Assembly (NCBI GenBank): GCA_021399435.1
Contig: JAJTUP010000040.1
Location: 372,001 to 436,000, forward strand
Reading direction: 5' to 3'
Length of the DNA stretch: 64,000 nucleotides
From: Diaporthe sp. PMI_573
Lineage: Eukaryota > Ascomycota > Sordariomycetes > Diaporthales > Diaporthaceae
Shown: one piece after another, positions 22,173 through 31,800 of the stretch
How the letters are laid out: the number at the start of each line of letters is the position of its first letter
Position numbering within the stretch: the first letter of the stretch is position 1
Made by a program: the position numbers and the translations under genes
The notes under the pieces: generated by a model
Database searches by the model: none
The model's input: only the letters and a program-made list of their open reading frames with translations
Told to the model about the DNA's origin: nothing

Positions 22173-22989
22173 GGTCTAGGGTAACTCCTTACGTGAAGTC
22201 TAGGGTAACTCCCTACATACAGTGCCTACACCTTGAGCGTTTCCGTTTAACAACAACTATGAGCTTGCTTTGAAGCTTCGCAAGGACCGTGTTATCCTCA
22301 CTCCCGGAGGTCCGTTTGAGGCGTCTGATGACAAGGAGACTGCCGATTTGATTGGACGTGGTTAGTACAATTTTAAGCGGTCCGCCGCGGACCGCCCAAA
22401 TAGTTGGCCTGGCTGGTGTAGATTGAGGTTAATCCTGCATGGCTAAAATGCTCCGTTTTGGTGGGGAAGCTGATTTTCCCACCAAAAGTCGGCTACTTCA
22501 GACTGGCACTACAGCCAACCCAACCACTCTAAATTAAGGGAATCAATTGGAAAGAAGCAGTTTAAAGCAGTTGGCACCAATTAGTGCCAACTTTTATTAA
22601 TATTTTCGCCCTAGGTGGTGCTGGGGTTGGCTAAAGTTGGTAGAGTTAGCAAAACTGTCCGGGTAGGTGATCTGTCCGGCTGGGTGATGTACCACGTTAT
22701 ATGAATCCCAAATCCGTAAATTTTATGATCATTTCTCACATACTATTTCGAATTATAAGCGACCAGTAGCAACAAGGGTCTGTCCCGCCACCAGCCAGTC
22801 AGCTGATGTCGAGCGAACATGATGCAGGGTTTCCCACGACCATAGCTGAGGCGGGGAAGATCGTTGAGAGGAGCGGCCGCCACGAAGGAGTGTTCTCGCT
22901 GGCCGTCCAGGCCAGACGGGGGTTGTTGCATCGGGTTGGCGCATTAAGTTTGAAGTTAGTACTTTAGCCGATAGGGCTTGGCATTAACC
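22173..22989. other. Repeat-rich stretch with a coding fragment
   Basis: A GTCTAGGGTAACTCC word is duplicated at about 22173-22220. 22252-22365 reads as a protein-like fragment (ELALKLRKDRVILTPGGPFE) ending in a donor-like GTTAGT; its family is not recognised. 22378-22396 is a GC-rich near-palindrome. 22570-22591 is a near-perfect palindrome. 22680-22700 resembles the border of the MULE. Possibly a degenerate MULE-related MITE. Confidence 0.45.
22570..22591. repeat. Near-palindrome GTTGGCAC...GTGCCAAC
   Basis: A 22-bp near-perfect palindrome with a single mismatched pair. The same motif occurs inside the MULE at 13574-13590, 14374-14395 and 14418-14435. Confidence 0.7.
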
Positions 22990-22998
22990 TATATAAAG
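22990..22998 (+). promoter_or_regulatory. TATA-like box
   Basis: TATATAAAGG is centred about 145 bp upstream of the ATG at 23138, consistent with a promoter for the next gene. Confidence 0.45.
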
Positions 22999-23137
22999 GA
23001 CAGCCGCTGTATTCGGGCTTGGTTTGGAAACTTATGTGGTAGACCCCTCAGAACCGCATTACAAAGGACTGTCCACATTTTCTACATTTACCAGCCCTCG
23101 GTCTGGTCCAAGCAGAACACCCACATTTCGCGGCGAC

Positions 23138-23822
23138 ATGGAAAAATTTTGGCTTGGCAGTCCGGATGTCTCGCCGGCTGGCCTCAGTCCACAAAAGCGG
23201 ATTCGGCGTGATGAAGACGTATCTTTTTCATCCGAGGATGATCAGCAATCCACAACCTACGCCAATCTCTTGCCTGAAATCCCGGACCCCGCCAAGCCTG
23301 TCACCCTCGACGAGGCTCTAGATCTTTCGCAATTTCAGCCCCAAGCTCCGCATGACCAGGGGCTCGATTTGATCAATGTAAATACAATTTATCCAACGGA
23401 TCCACTCGCACCAGACAAACATGGTCTTAGAGATAGGCCGTTCGATTGCATCCATCAGACATGCCAAATCATGGATCAGTCAGAGACGCAATCTTCTACA
23501 ATAGGTACGTTTCATTCGCCCTCCCTTCCTTCCTACACATTATATACCAAACGCGTGAGTAACCGACGGGCTAATCATCGATTATTCATGACTAGAGTGC
23601 CTGACTAATACAATTGAGAGGGGCTTTCCCCTAATGGCGGGAATGAGTGGTGACCCAGAAGAAGCGCATACAGGCGCCCACGATCTTTGGCACGACTTCG
23701 ATGTCGGAATAATGCCCTTAGCTGTTGGGAAGGACTGTGTGTATATTAAAGGTGGTGCGCAAGATCCGGCAACATTTGTTCCTTGGACAACTATATTCAA
23801 CACCCAATATACAGGTTCGAAT
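23138..23822 (+). pseudogene. Uncharacterised gene family, copy 1, cut by hAT insertion
   Basis: Exon 1 (23138-23504) and exon 2 (from 23596) join across a 91-bp intron (GTACGT...GACTAG) to give a protein starting MEKFWLGSPD. Exon 1 contains SSEDDQQ, EIPDPAKPVTLDEALDLSQF, QPQAP and RPFDCIHQTCQ, which align with copy 2 at 35171-35791 (SSKDDQQ, EYPEPTKA, QFQPQVP, CPFDYMAHCQ). Exon 2 encodes an Asp/His-rich segment (EEAHTGAHDLWHDFDVG) and PATFVPWTTIFN. The frame is then interrupted after 23822 by the hAT terminus and stops inside it. Introns, TATA box and conserved segments argue that it was a real gene. Function unknown. Confidence 0.55.
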
Positions 23823-23862
23823 CAGTGTGTCCAATAGTCAGGTAACGGGAAAAATGGAGGTT

Positions 23863-23913
23863 ATAACGTACCTAACGGTTGGATTTCCAACTTTGTAACG
23901 TCCCTAACGGTTG
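23863..23913 (+). repeat. hAT 1 subterminal repeats, left
   Basis: Two copies (23863-23881, 23895-23913) of a TAACGTCCCTAACGGTTG-type word. Two more in the same orientation lie at 27001-27019 and 27032-27051. GTTAAC-type words around them are also repeated. Likely transposase-binding sites. Confidence 0.7.
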
Positions 23914-24255
23914 AAAATAAGCCGTTAACGGCTTGTCAAACGTTAACTAACTGGTAACGGTTGGAATTTCCTAAATAGGTAACCCATGATAGAAACTCGT
24001 TGGTGCTGAAGGGGATTTACACCAAATTAAGCTTTGCAAGCAATATATTCCCATGTTTCATTCAGGTTTTATCTTTCTCTCAACTTCTGATAAAGAACAA
24101 TGTCCAATCTATAAAAAAAAATCCGCCTATCGAGCCTCAGTATGCAAAGCGCCGCTATCAAGCTCCCACAGGTACAACTCTGCCGGTCTAGCCTCTGCTA
24201 GCGGAGTATCAGTCATACCGCCGTCACTATGAGCACTAATCCAGCTAGCCCATAC

Positions 24256-26688
24256 CTATCCTGCTAGCATATCCCTCCGCCGCCGCTGCTCATGGCCGCG
24301 GCGTAACCAGTTCTTGAGACATTCGTTCGCTTCAATTGTGACAGATCCAAGCCGATCGCGTTCGTCGGTGATTAGGCGTTTGGACTGACTGAAGACACGT
24401 TCGCACTCGGCGCTCATAGCTGGGATAGAGAAAAGATCAAAAGCCATTTGGGTAAGGATCGGATAGGACTTCTCGCGCTCGCGCCACCAAGTCAGCGGCT
24501 CTTCGACAAAGGGTTCAACAACGTCTTCATCATAGAGGTAGCGCTCAAATTCGTCGACCATTCTGCGCCTCTTTCGCCTGTCGCTATTGCTATCCACATC
24601 AACGCTGCGGTCAAGCCTTCTATGTAGTTTGAAGCGGCCCAGCTCTGGCGTTTGCTGAGGTTGCTCAGTTTGCTGCGGAGGAGAAGCTGGCTCCGTAATG
24701 CTGTATTTTGTTGCATACTCGTTGTATAGCTGGCGGACGTCAGGCTCAACAGTGTCCACCCAGATCTCGTGTGATCGCCACTTATCCTTAAAGTAAAGCA
24801 GCTTGAAGCTTGGGACGAGACAAATCGCGGCACGGTAGTACGGTGTCTTTGCTGTCAAGTCGAAATATTTCATAAGCTTCGCATAGCCAGCATCGAGTCC
24901 TGCAACATAGTAGTTAGAATAGGACCTAGGGTCTGCAGCAACTGCAGCTTTTTCTTCCTGCAGTAAGCCGTCAAGGATGTCCATCATCTCCAACGCCTGC
25001 CAAAGAGCGCCGTAGTTGCCGTGTATAGCATGGCCTTCCAGCTCGAGGGTAGCGTCTTTAAAGGGCTTTAGCAGAGCGACAAATCTCTGGATTTCCTCCC
25101 AATCGCTTCTCTTGAGGAAGTCCTGGCTCAAATCATAATCTGCGTCCCTCTCCCACTGTGCACAAAACAACTCAATTGCATTCCTAAGCTTAAGCGCGCG
25201 CTCAAGCATAGAGAAGGTTGAATTCCACCGGATCCCGCCGTCCTTGATAAGCTGTAGGCTGAAAAGCTCATCATCTTGCAGGGCCTCGGCTTGTAGAGTC
25301 TCGAAATGCTGTCGGCGCTGATCTGAGCGTGTAATGTAGCGAACAATATTATGAACTTTGCCGATAACGCCTCGTTGCCGCCAGATCGAGAAGGATTCTT
25401 GGTCGTTACAACACTGGAGCTGTCGTTCGGCCTTACTCACACCTTTGCCATAGAGAATTGCCTTGACAACGAGGTTGATAACGTGGCCAGAACAGCGGAG
25501 TCGTCTCCAGTCCGGATCGAAACCAAATCGCGTAGCTAGTTGTAACACGGCGCGATCGTTATCCTTGGCGTTATCCATCATGAAACAACCAAGCTTCGGC
25601 TCGAGATCGTACTGCGTAACTACGCTAATAAGGCAATTTGCTATATTTTCGCCTGAGTGAGAACCATATAGCCGCGGGAGGCCGAGAAGAGCTTGATGAT
25701 TGGTGTAGTCCACGCCTAGTAAGCGGAGGTTAAAAGTTGGATTAAGCCTTATATAATAAAACGTCTGAATAGTAAAGGGTATCACATATATATACGTACC
25801 TACAAAGTGCGCAACTACGCCGCAGAGGCTCATCCCACTAGTTGACGTCCATAAGTCGCAGCTTAGGTGGACCGCACTCCTACATTCCTTCAACTCAACC
25901 TTCAAACTCTCCCTGCGTGTTTCAAATGCAGCCATTATCCAACTGCTCAGCGTCGTCGCGGACGTAGGGAGAAGCCGCTCTAACTCAGGCCTCCCATACG
26001 AGAGTAAGTCACACGTATCTCCGGCAGTTGCGCTTCGAAAGCTCACGTCGTGAGCAACAACCCAGTCCAGATACTGCTGCCTGTAGCCTTCCCCAGTAAT
26101 AGGAGTCCGTAGTGGACCAAAGCTATTAGCCTTCTTACTTCGATCCCATGGGTTGGAAACCCGGATATGCTGAGGAACTTCGCCGTCCTCAGAAATGCCG
26201 TGTTTGTGCTTTAAATGGTAGGCGATCGCACTATTTCCGTTGTATTTAAATATTGTAGAACAGTCGCTGCCAGTCTCATGGCATCTCCGACAAAGCCAGT
26301 ACTGCTCATTTTCTGACTCGATATTGGCACCGTGGTCCCAAATCCAGGACTTCTTTGTCTTGCCGGTTGTACGCTTGTGCTTCATATAGTAGTGCGCATC
26401 GCTTAGACGTTTGTTGTTGTACTGGAGAGCACCCCAGCGAATCGGGAAGGCACCATCGGCAAGAGGTCTCGGAGCTCGGACAGATGAAGGAGATGACAAG
26501 GGCCCAGTTGAAGGCGTGGTCGATTTCTTGGCAGAGGACTCGATTGATGGTTGGATTGAGAGCTCCGTAAATTGGTCTGCTGAACGCGACGATGACGGCG
26601 TGGAGGAGAAGGACGGGGCCGACATGGTGGTGTGTACTGCCGGAAATTTTCCGTTGCGCGTACGTGTAGGGAGCGTTGCTATATGCAA
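24256..26688 (-). CDS. hAT transposase (element 1)
   Basis: An 810-codon frame. An in-frame 84-bp segment (25716-25799) has perfect splice signals (GTACGT...TTACTAG) and interrupts the conserved VVAHFV/GVDYTNHQALLGLPRL region. Removing it gives 782 residues, or slightly fewer if the start is the second Met. Domains: disordered Ser/Pro-rich start, BED-type zinc finger (WLCRRCHETG...YHLKHKHG), RNase-H-like core with acidic residues in SCDLWTS and FMMDNAKDND, the CSGHVINLVVKA signature, and the carboxyl dimerisation region with PAMSAECERVFSQSKRLI. No stop or frameshift, so probably active or recently active. Confidence 0.9.
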   Translation of the reverse strand: MHIATLPTRTRNGKFPAVHTTMSAPSFSSTPSSSRSADQFTELSIQPSIESSAKKSTTPSTGPLSSPSSVRAPRPLADGAFPIRWGALQYNNKRLSDAHYYMKHKRTTGKTKKSWIWDHGANIESENEQYWLCRRCHETGSDCSTIFKYNGNSAIAYHLKHKHGISEDGEVPQHIRVSNPWDRSKKANSFGPLRTPITGEGYRQQYLDWVVAHDVSFRSATAGDTCDLLSYGRPELERLLPTSATTLSSWIMAAFETRRESLKVELKECRSAVHLSCDLWTSTSGMSLCGVVAHFVGTYIYVIPFTIQTFYYIRLNPTFNLRLLGVDYTNHQALLGLPRLYGSHSGENIANCLISVVTQYDLEPKLGCFMMDNAKDNDRAVLQLATRFGFDPDWRRLRCSGHVINLVVKAILYGKGVSKAERQLQCCNDQESFSIWRQRGVIGKVHNIVRYITRSDQRRQHFETLQAEALQDDELFSLQLIKDGGIRWNSTFSMLERALKLRNAIELFCAQWERDADYDLSQDFLKRSDWEEIQRFVALLKPFKDATLELEGHAIHGNYGALWQALEMMDILDGLLQEEKAAVAADPRSYSNYYVAGLDAGYAKLMKYFDLTAKTPYYRAAICLVPSFKLLYFKDKWRSHEIWVDTVEPDVRQLYNEYATKYSITEPASPPQQTEQPQQTPELGRFKLHRRLDRSVDVDSNSDRRKRRRMVDEFERYLYDEDVVEPFVEEPLTWWREREKSYPILTQMAFDLFSIPAMSAECERVFSQSKRLITDERDRLGSVTIEANECLKNWLRRGHEQRRRRDMLAG

Positions 26689-27000
26689 AAAGAGATGCTG
26701 AGTCTAGATGGGAGGGCAAGTTGAAGTTCGAACGGAGGCCGCCAAAACTCTCGCTAAGACGCGTTACGCGTCGCGCATCTGGCACGTCGAACGGAATGGC
26801 TCGGGACGGCCATGTCGGGACAATCAAATGACAGGGATTAATGCGCTAAGCAAGGGGTTGAGAGACGCCGTCTCTGGGCTAGGATCTGAATAGGAAAAAC
26901 TCGGTCTTTACATCGAGTTGAGATCCACTAATAGGTATCTGGGACGGTTTTAGAAAACCCCCCTCTAAATCCAACCGTTAACTAGTTAACTGACAAGCTT

Positions 27001-27051
27001 ATAACGTCCCTAACGGTTGAAATGAGGAACTTATAACGTCCCTAACGGTTG
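27001..27051 (+). repeat. hAT 1 subterminal repeats, right
   Basis: Two 19-20 bp copies of the subterminal word also present near the left end, in direct rather than inverted orientation. Confidence 0.7.
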
Positions 27052-27113
27052 GTATTACGTAAGCCGTTAACTGGTCCGTTATCCAAATGGTTAACTGACT
27101 ATTGGACACACTG

Positions 27114-27522
27114 GATTGGACGATACTGTAGTATTTGTCCATAGTCCACGGCGTTTCAGGTGATCGTGACTTGCCGAAAGACTTTGGAAAGTATCGTTCC
27201 ACTTGACGTCGATCGTGATCAGATACATTAAATACTTGCAAGTGAGAAACAGGCATAAACGGTCGACTGGCGGCAGATATCTAATGATCTCGACGAAAAT
27301 CTCATTTGGAATCGTAGTAAGACCGCTAGTTGCGGGGGAGTATGCCGCCTCGTTCTCTATGATCTGGGGCTGTTGTCGTACCTTCAAGAAGATTGACTTT
27401 AAGATGCGGGGGATTATGGAAGGCATTTTGCCGTCCTCGAGATTAGAGTGCCCGGGGCTGCGGACGCGATCAAGTTCGTTCGAAGTAGTGGTCTGGGTGC
27501 AGTTAGATTTATCTGCTCTCAA
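27114..27522 (-). pseudogene. F-box protein, truncated by hAT 1
   Basis: The frame opens at 27522 (alternative ATG near 27426) and contains an F-box: LTTIPNEIFVEIIRYLPPVD then LCLFLTCKYL. F-box proteins link substrates to SCF ubiquitin ligases. The frame runs through the hAT terminal repeat at 27113 and stops just inside it, so everything after about residue 135 is lost. No continuation was recognised on the far side of the transposon (below 23823). A frame change after the F-box (around 27230) is also possible. Confidence 0.55.
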
Positions 27523-28810
27523 CGTAGGTTATGTTATTTTGGCTTGGCCAGATGCCTGAGGCACCCAATTTCCTAAGCCATGCGCCCAAGCGTATGCAAA
27601 TTTCCACGCCCATACAATTTGAGCGACATTGTCAGTCCAGACATAGCCTTCATTATCAATCTTGGGCGCTAACTGATCGTCAGATGCTCACATATCCATT
27701 GCCCGAAATTCATCATCCAACTAAACCCTGTAGTGCACAAGGAGAATGGAAAGAAGCCATTGATGAGGACAGCTCTACAGATTGTTGAAAGCTTTAACTA
27801 TTCCCTAATTTACGGTTCTGGATAAAATTCCCTTCTCATCATATTTATGCGGATGATGCTCTCACCGTGGAAATGTCCTGGATTCAAAGAGTAATTAAAA
27901 CCGTTTTTTCTTCATCTTTGGTTCGAGCCGCAGGATCCAGGTTAACTACTGGAGTCAGGAACCGGATTTATTTCAGGTCATCTTCAAAGGAACTGACCTG
28001 GGTTTTCCACAAAGACGGGAAATGGGTACTCAATACTATCTCCCCGGCTTTCTTTCACAGGGCTGACATCTACCCGGAAGATAGAGAATATGATCTCGTA
28101 GCATATGGAGAAGAACACCTCGCTCAAAACTGCCGTGGCTGAAATCTCCGCACCGCATTTCAGCTGAAATTTTGCTCGGGCAGTTATTAGACCGTTTTGA
28201 TTGGCGCGGCGGAGAAAGTCGGGTAGGGTCAATGCGGAGCTGAATGCTGGAGCGTGTTCAAAATCCCGCAGCATGCTGGCCCTTATGTCAGCGTTTGCCA
28301 GTCCCAACTACTTACTTGGTTGGTGCCAGCAGGGAGCACCAAACCAAAAACAGAAACGGGGAGATCCATGAAACACTAGGTGGCCGGGTCGCCACAGTAG
28401 TCTTGGGGCCCCTTCTCGTCAAACCCTGCACGGAGACACTGGTACGTGACCGGTTACTGGTCGTTGCGCCCGTGGGCCCCCAACAAGGGTGTTATGCTGC
28501 AGCGCCTGACGCGTGACGAGCTCGCGCACGGGAGGTGGCACAGTAGGCCTCACGCATAACCCACACTACAAATGGGCCTCGCATGTCCAGTCTTTCAACT
28601 ACTGTACCTCGTTGTCCCTAAGTCTGGGGCTCAGCTCTCTGTTTTATCTTTACCTTTTTACGCTCTACCAGCAGGAATATTGGCATTTTGTCTCTCCAAC
28701 AGACTCGGCACTGCCTCGTACTACACGCGCCGTTCGACCGCCCGCCTCATATTGGGCCTCGCGTTCTACCGCACTGGGCCCTGAGCAGAGACACAAAGTG
28801 ACAAACAACC
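27523..28810. other. Upstream region of the Dicer gene
   Basis: Contains TGCCTGAGGCA at 27553-27563, a 91-codon unrecognised frame at 27867-28142, and the likely promoter/leader of the Dicer gene (pyrimidine-rich, 28600-28700). No other gene supported. Confidence 0.4.
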
Positions 28811-31800
28811 ATGGCACATTATAGCGACTCGTCTCGACCCTCCGATGATCTCAGTGATATTACCAACGAGGCCTTGGCAACCGAGGGTCGATTAAGCTCA
28901 TCATGGCAAGACGAATCTGATCGAGACGAGAACCCCGCAGGACAGCCAAAGGATCCTATCAGTATCACTGCAAGGGCATACCAGTTGGAGATGCTCGAGG
29001 CATCACTCAAAGAGAATGTCATTGTTGTGATGGATACTGGGAGTGGGAAGACCCAAGTGTAAGCTGCTCAATGTCAAGACAGCGTCCTTCGCGCTAATTT
29101 GTCGTCGACCAGCGCTATCTTGAGGATCAGAGCAGAACTTGACAGGATGCCTTCTGACAAGGTACCAACGCCTGTGAAATTCATGTAACACCAAAACTGT
29201 AGATTTACTAAAGGTTGATTACTAGATAATCTGGTTTATGGCGCCTACCGTGTCCCTATGTGCCCAACAACTTGGAGTCTTCAAAACTCAGATGCCGTCG
29301 GTGCTGGCAAAGATTGTCACCGGAGCGGATGAAGTCGACAGCTGGTCGAAATCTACATGGGAGGGTGTGCTTTTCAACGTCAAATTGGTCGTGGCTACTC
29401 CCCAAGTGCTGTTGGACGCACTCTTGCATGGTTTTGTTCAGATATCATCCCTGGCACTGATAATCTTCGACGAGGGTAACACGGTTTCCACATCCTGCAC
29501 GCTTGTCTATTACTGACGACTACCCAGCACACAATTGCACCAAGAAGCACCCTGGCAGTAGGATTATGAGAGAATTCTATCGTGAGGCAAAGAATAAGGG
29601 CGACCTAGTGCCCCATATTTTAGGGCTGACCGCAAGCCCTGTGGTCAAGGCTGATGTATCAAGCCTTGAGGAACTGGAAGCCACACTCGACGCAACATGC
29701 CGGAGCCCCACAAGGCACAGAGACGAATTATTGGCGCATACACAGCGCCCTTCGATGTTCAACATCGAGTATATGCCCAAGTTGAAAGCACCCCTGAGCG
29801 AATACACGCAGTCCATGATCAAGATCCACGAAGCTTATACAAGTCTGAACATCATGGATGATCCATACGTCCACCACCTCCGCGCGCAGAACACCGATCG
29901 ATCAAAAAGGGAGCTCGAGAATGCTTTCATGAAGAAGGAGACATATGTCCAACGGATTATGAAGAAATTCTGCAGGAGGAGCGTCGAGATTTTCCGGGAT
30001 ATGGGAAGCTGGGCCGCGGACTGGTATATCTTCGAAGCTACTTCCCGTTTATTGGATGGCGTTCGGAGACAAGATCCCATCAGCAAGTACTTCAAAGATG
30101 CCGAGGTGGTCTATCTGGCTCGGATCTTCCAGAACGCCAGAATTGAGCGCCCATCGGAAACCTACGATGAGTCGGTCCTCTCAGAAAAGGTGAGGCAGGT
30201 CATTGATCTGCTCATCAGGTACGAGGGCAATGCTAGGGGCATTGTCTTCGTGAGGGAACGCGGAACCACTGTGATACTCACACGGGTGCTGAAGAGCCAC
30301 CCGGAGCTGAGCAAACGATATCGGGTTGGTAAGATGGTCGGGACCTCGTTTGTTCCTGGCGTCAAGCAGGACTTCCTCGACTTGCCTGAAAAGGGCAACA
30401 ATTTGTCACTGGAATCGTTCCGTGACGGTCGCCTGAACCTTCTTGTGGCAACCAGCGTACTAGAGGAGGGCATCGATGTCCCAGCCTGCAACTTTGTCGT
30501 TTGTGTGGACAGGCCAGCCAACCTAAAATCCTTCATCCAACGACGTGGACGTGCCCGCATGGCACAGTCACACCTCTACCTTTTCGAGGAGACAACAGAT
30601 ACCGGCTTGAAAAAAGAGTGGGAGGCCCTTGAGGCACAAATGAAGAAGGCGTACGAAGACGACCTGCGAGAACTGCAGAATCTGAGAGAGCTCGAGGATT
30701 CCGAAGTCCCGGACTACCCCGAACTTCGAGTCGAAAGCACCGGTGCTCGTCTGACCATACACGACGCCAAATCACACCTCAACCACTTCTGTGCAACCTT
30801 GTCTTCGAGGAAGTTTGTCGACTTCAGCCCCGATTACATCATTGAAAACGTTGTGGACGAGCACGCGCGAGCAGGCACGCCGAACCTGGTCAAAGCTAGA
30901 GTGCTCCTCCCGGTGTCGCTACCTCCGGAGATCCGCAGGGCTACAAGTAGCAGGGCGTGGCTTTCCGAGAAAAATGCTTGCAAAGATGCCGCTTTTCAAG
31001 CTTACCAAGCTCTCTATCATGCGAAACTCGTCGATGATCATCTCTTGCCGCCCAAAGACAAGGACTTTGGCATCGAGTTACCGGGCCGCCCAGGACTGAT
31101 TGTAAGCCACACCATAATGCTTCCGTCTGTTGTCCTGAGTTGGCCTCGTACCAAATATGGGATTGGGGGCTTTAATCCAGTGCTTCACAAGGAAATTTGG
31201 CTGAAGCTCTTTCCTTGGATTTTTGGCACAAACCGCTGACTTATACCAAACAGGAAGCCAGAGCCCAATATGTTCCCTGGGTACAGGTTGCTCGGGCTTG
31301 GAAAGATGACTCTGCTATCATAAGGCGGACCCTGAGACTACTTGACCAAAACGGTTCTGTCAAATGTGAACTTGAGCTGGTCCTTCCAGTTTCTCTTCCT
31401 CATATGCCACCGGTCAATATATACTTGGACCACCAATCCCATCTGATCCTTGACATCGACAAAGCGGTGGCTGTAAACAATGCTGGCAATTCAGTTGATG
31501 TCACGTCGACTCTGCTCTCAGCGGCCTATGGTCACAGACGCTTGGACATCAGAAAAGGGGATTTCGCCGTACGACTGATCTCACGCAGTGGTGAACTAAC
31601 ATCAGAGCCCTCAAGCACCCCGTTTGGCGCAGATTCCACTGGCCGCCTCGTTCGGGACGCGTATGGCAGCCCTTTTATTTTTGAGTCTGTGCTACCATCC
31701 AAACCCCCAGTTGAGTCTGTGCAGAAAGCCTACAAAGGTTTTGAGGAAGATCCCGAGGACATCCAATACGTCACGGTCAGCAAATATCCCAGAGGGCCGG

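Larger units (their letters stand above)
23823..27113. mobile_element. hAT transposon 1
   Basis: Ends in inverted repeats of at least 17 bp (CAGTGTGTCCAATAGTC at 23823-23839 and its complement at 27097-27113) and encloses an uninterrupted hAT transposase on the minus strand. Length 3,291 bp. Direct subterminal repeats of about 19 bp lie at both ends. The 8 bp on each side (GTTCGAAT versus GATTGGAC) do not match, so no target duplication is visible. This suggests a rearrangement after insertion. Confidence 0.85.

Noticed and set aside
23814..23824. GGTTCGAATC resembling a tRNA T-loop
   Set aside because: No acceptor, D or anticodon stem can be drawn around it, and it abuts the hAT terminus. 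Chance match.
25716..25799. Extra 28-residue insertion in hAT transposase 1
   Set aside because: It has perfect splice signals and interrupts a conserved motif, so it is an in-frame intron rather than a protein insertion.
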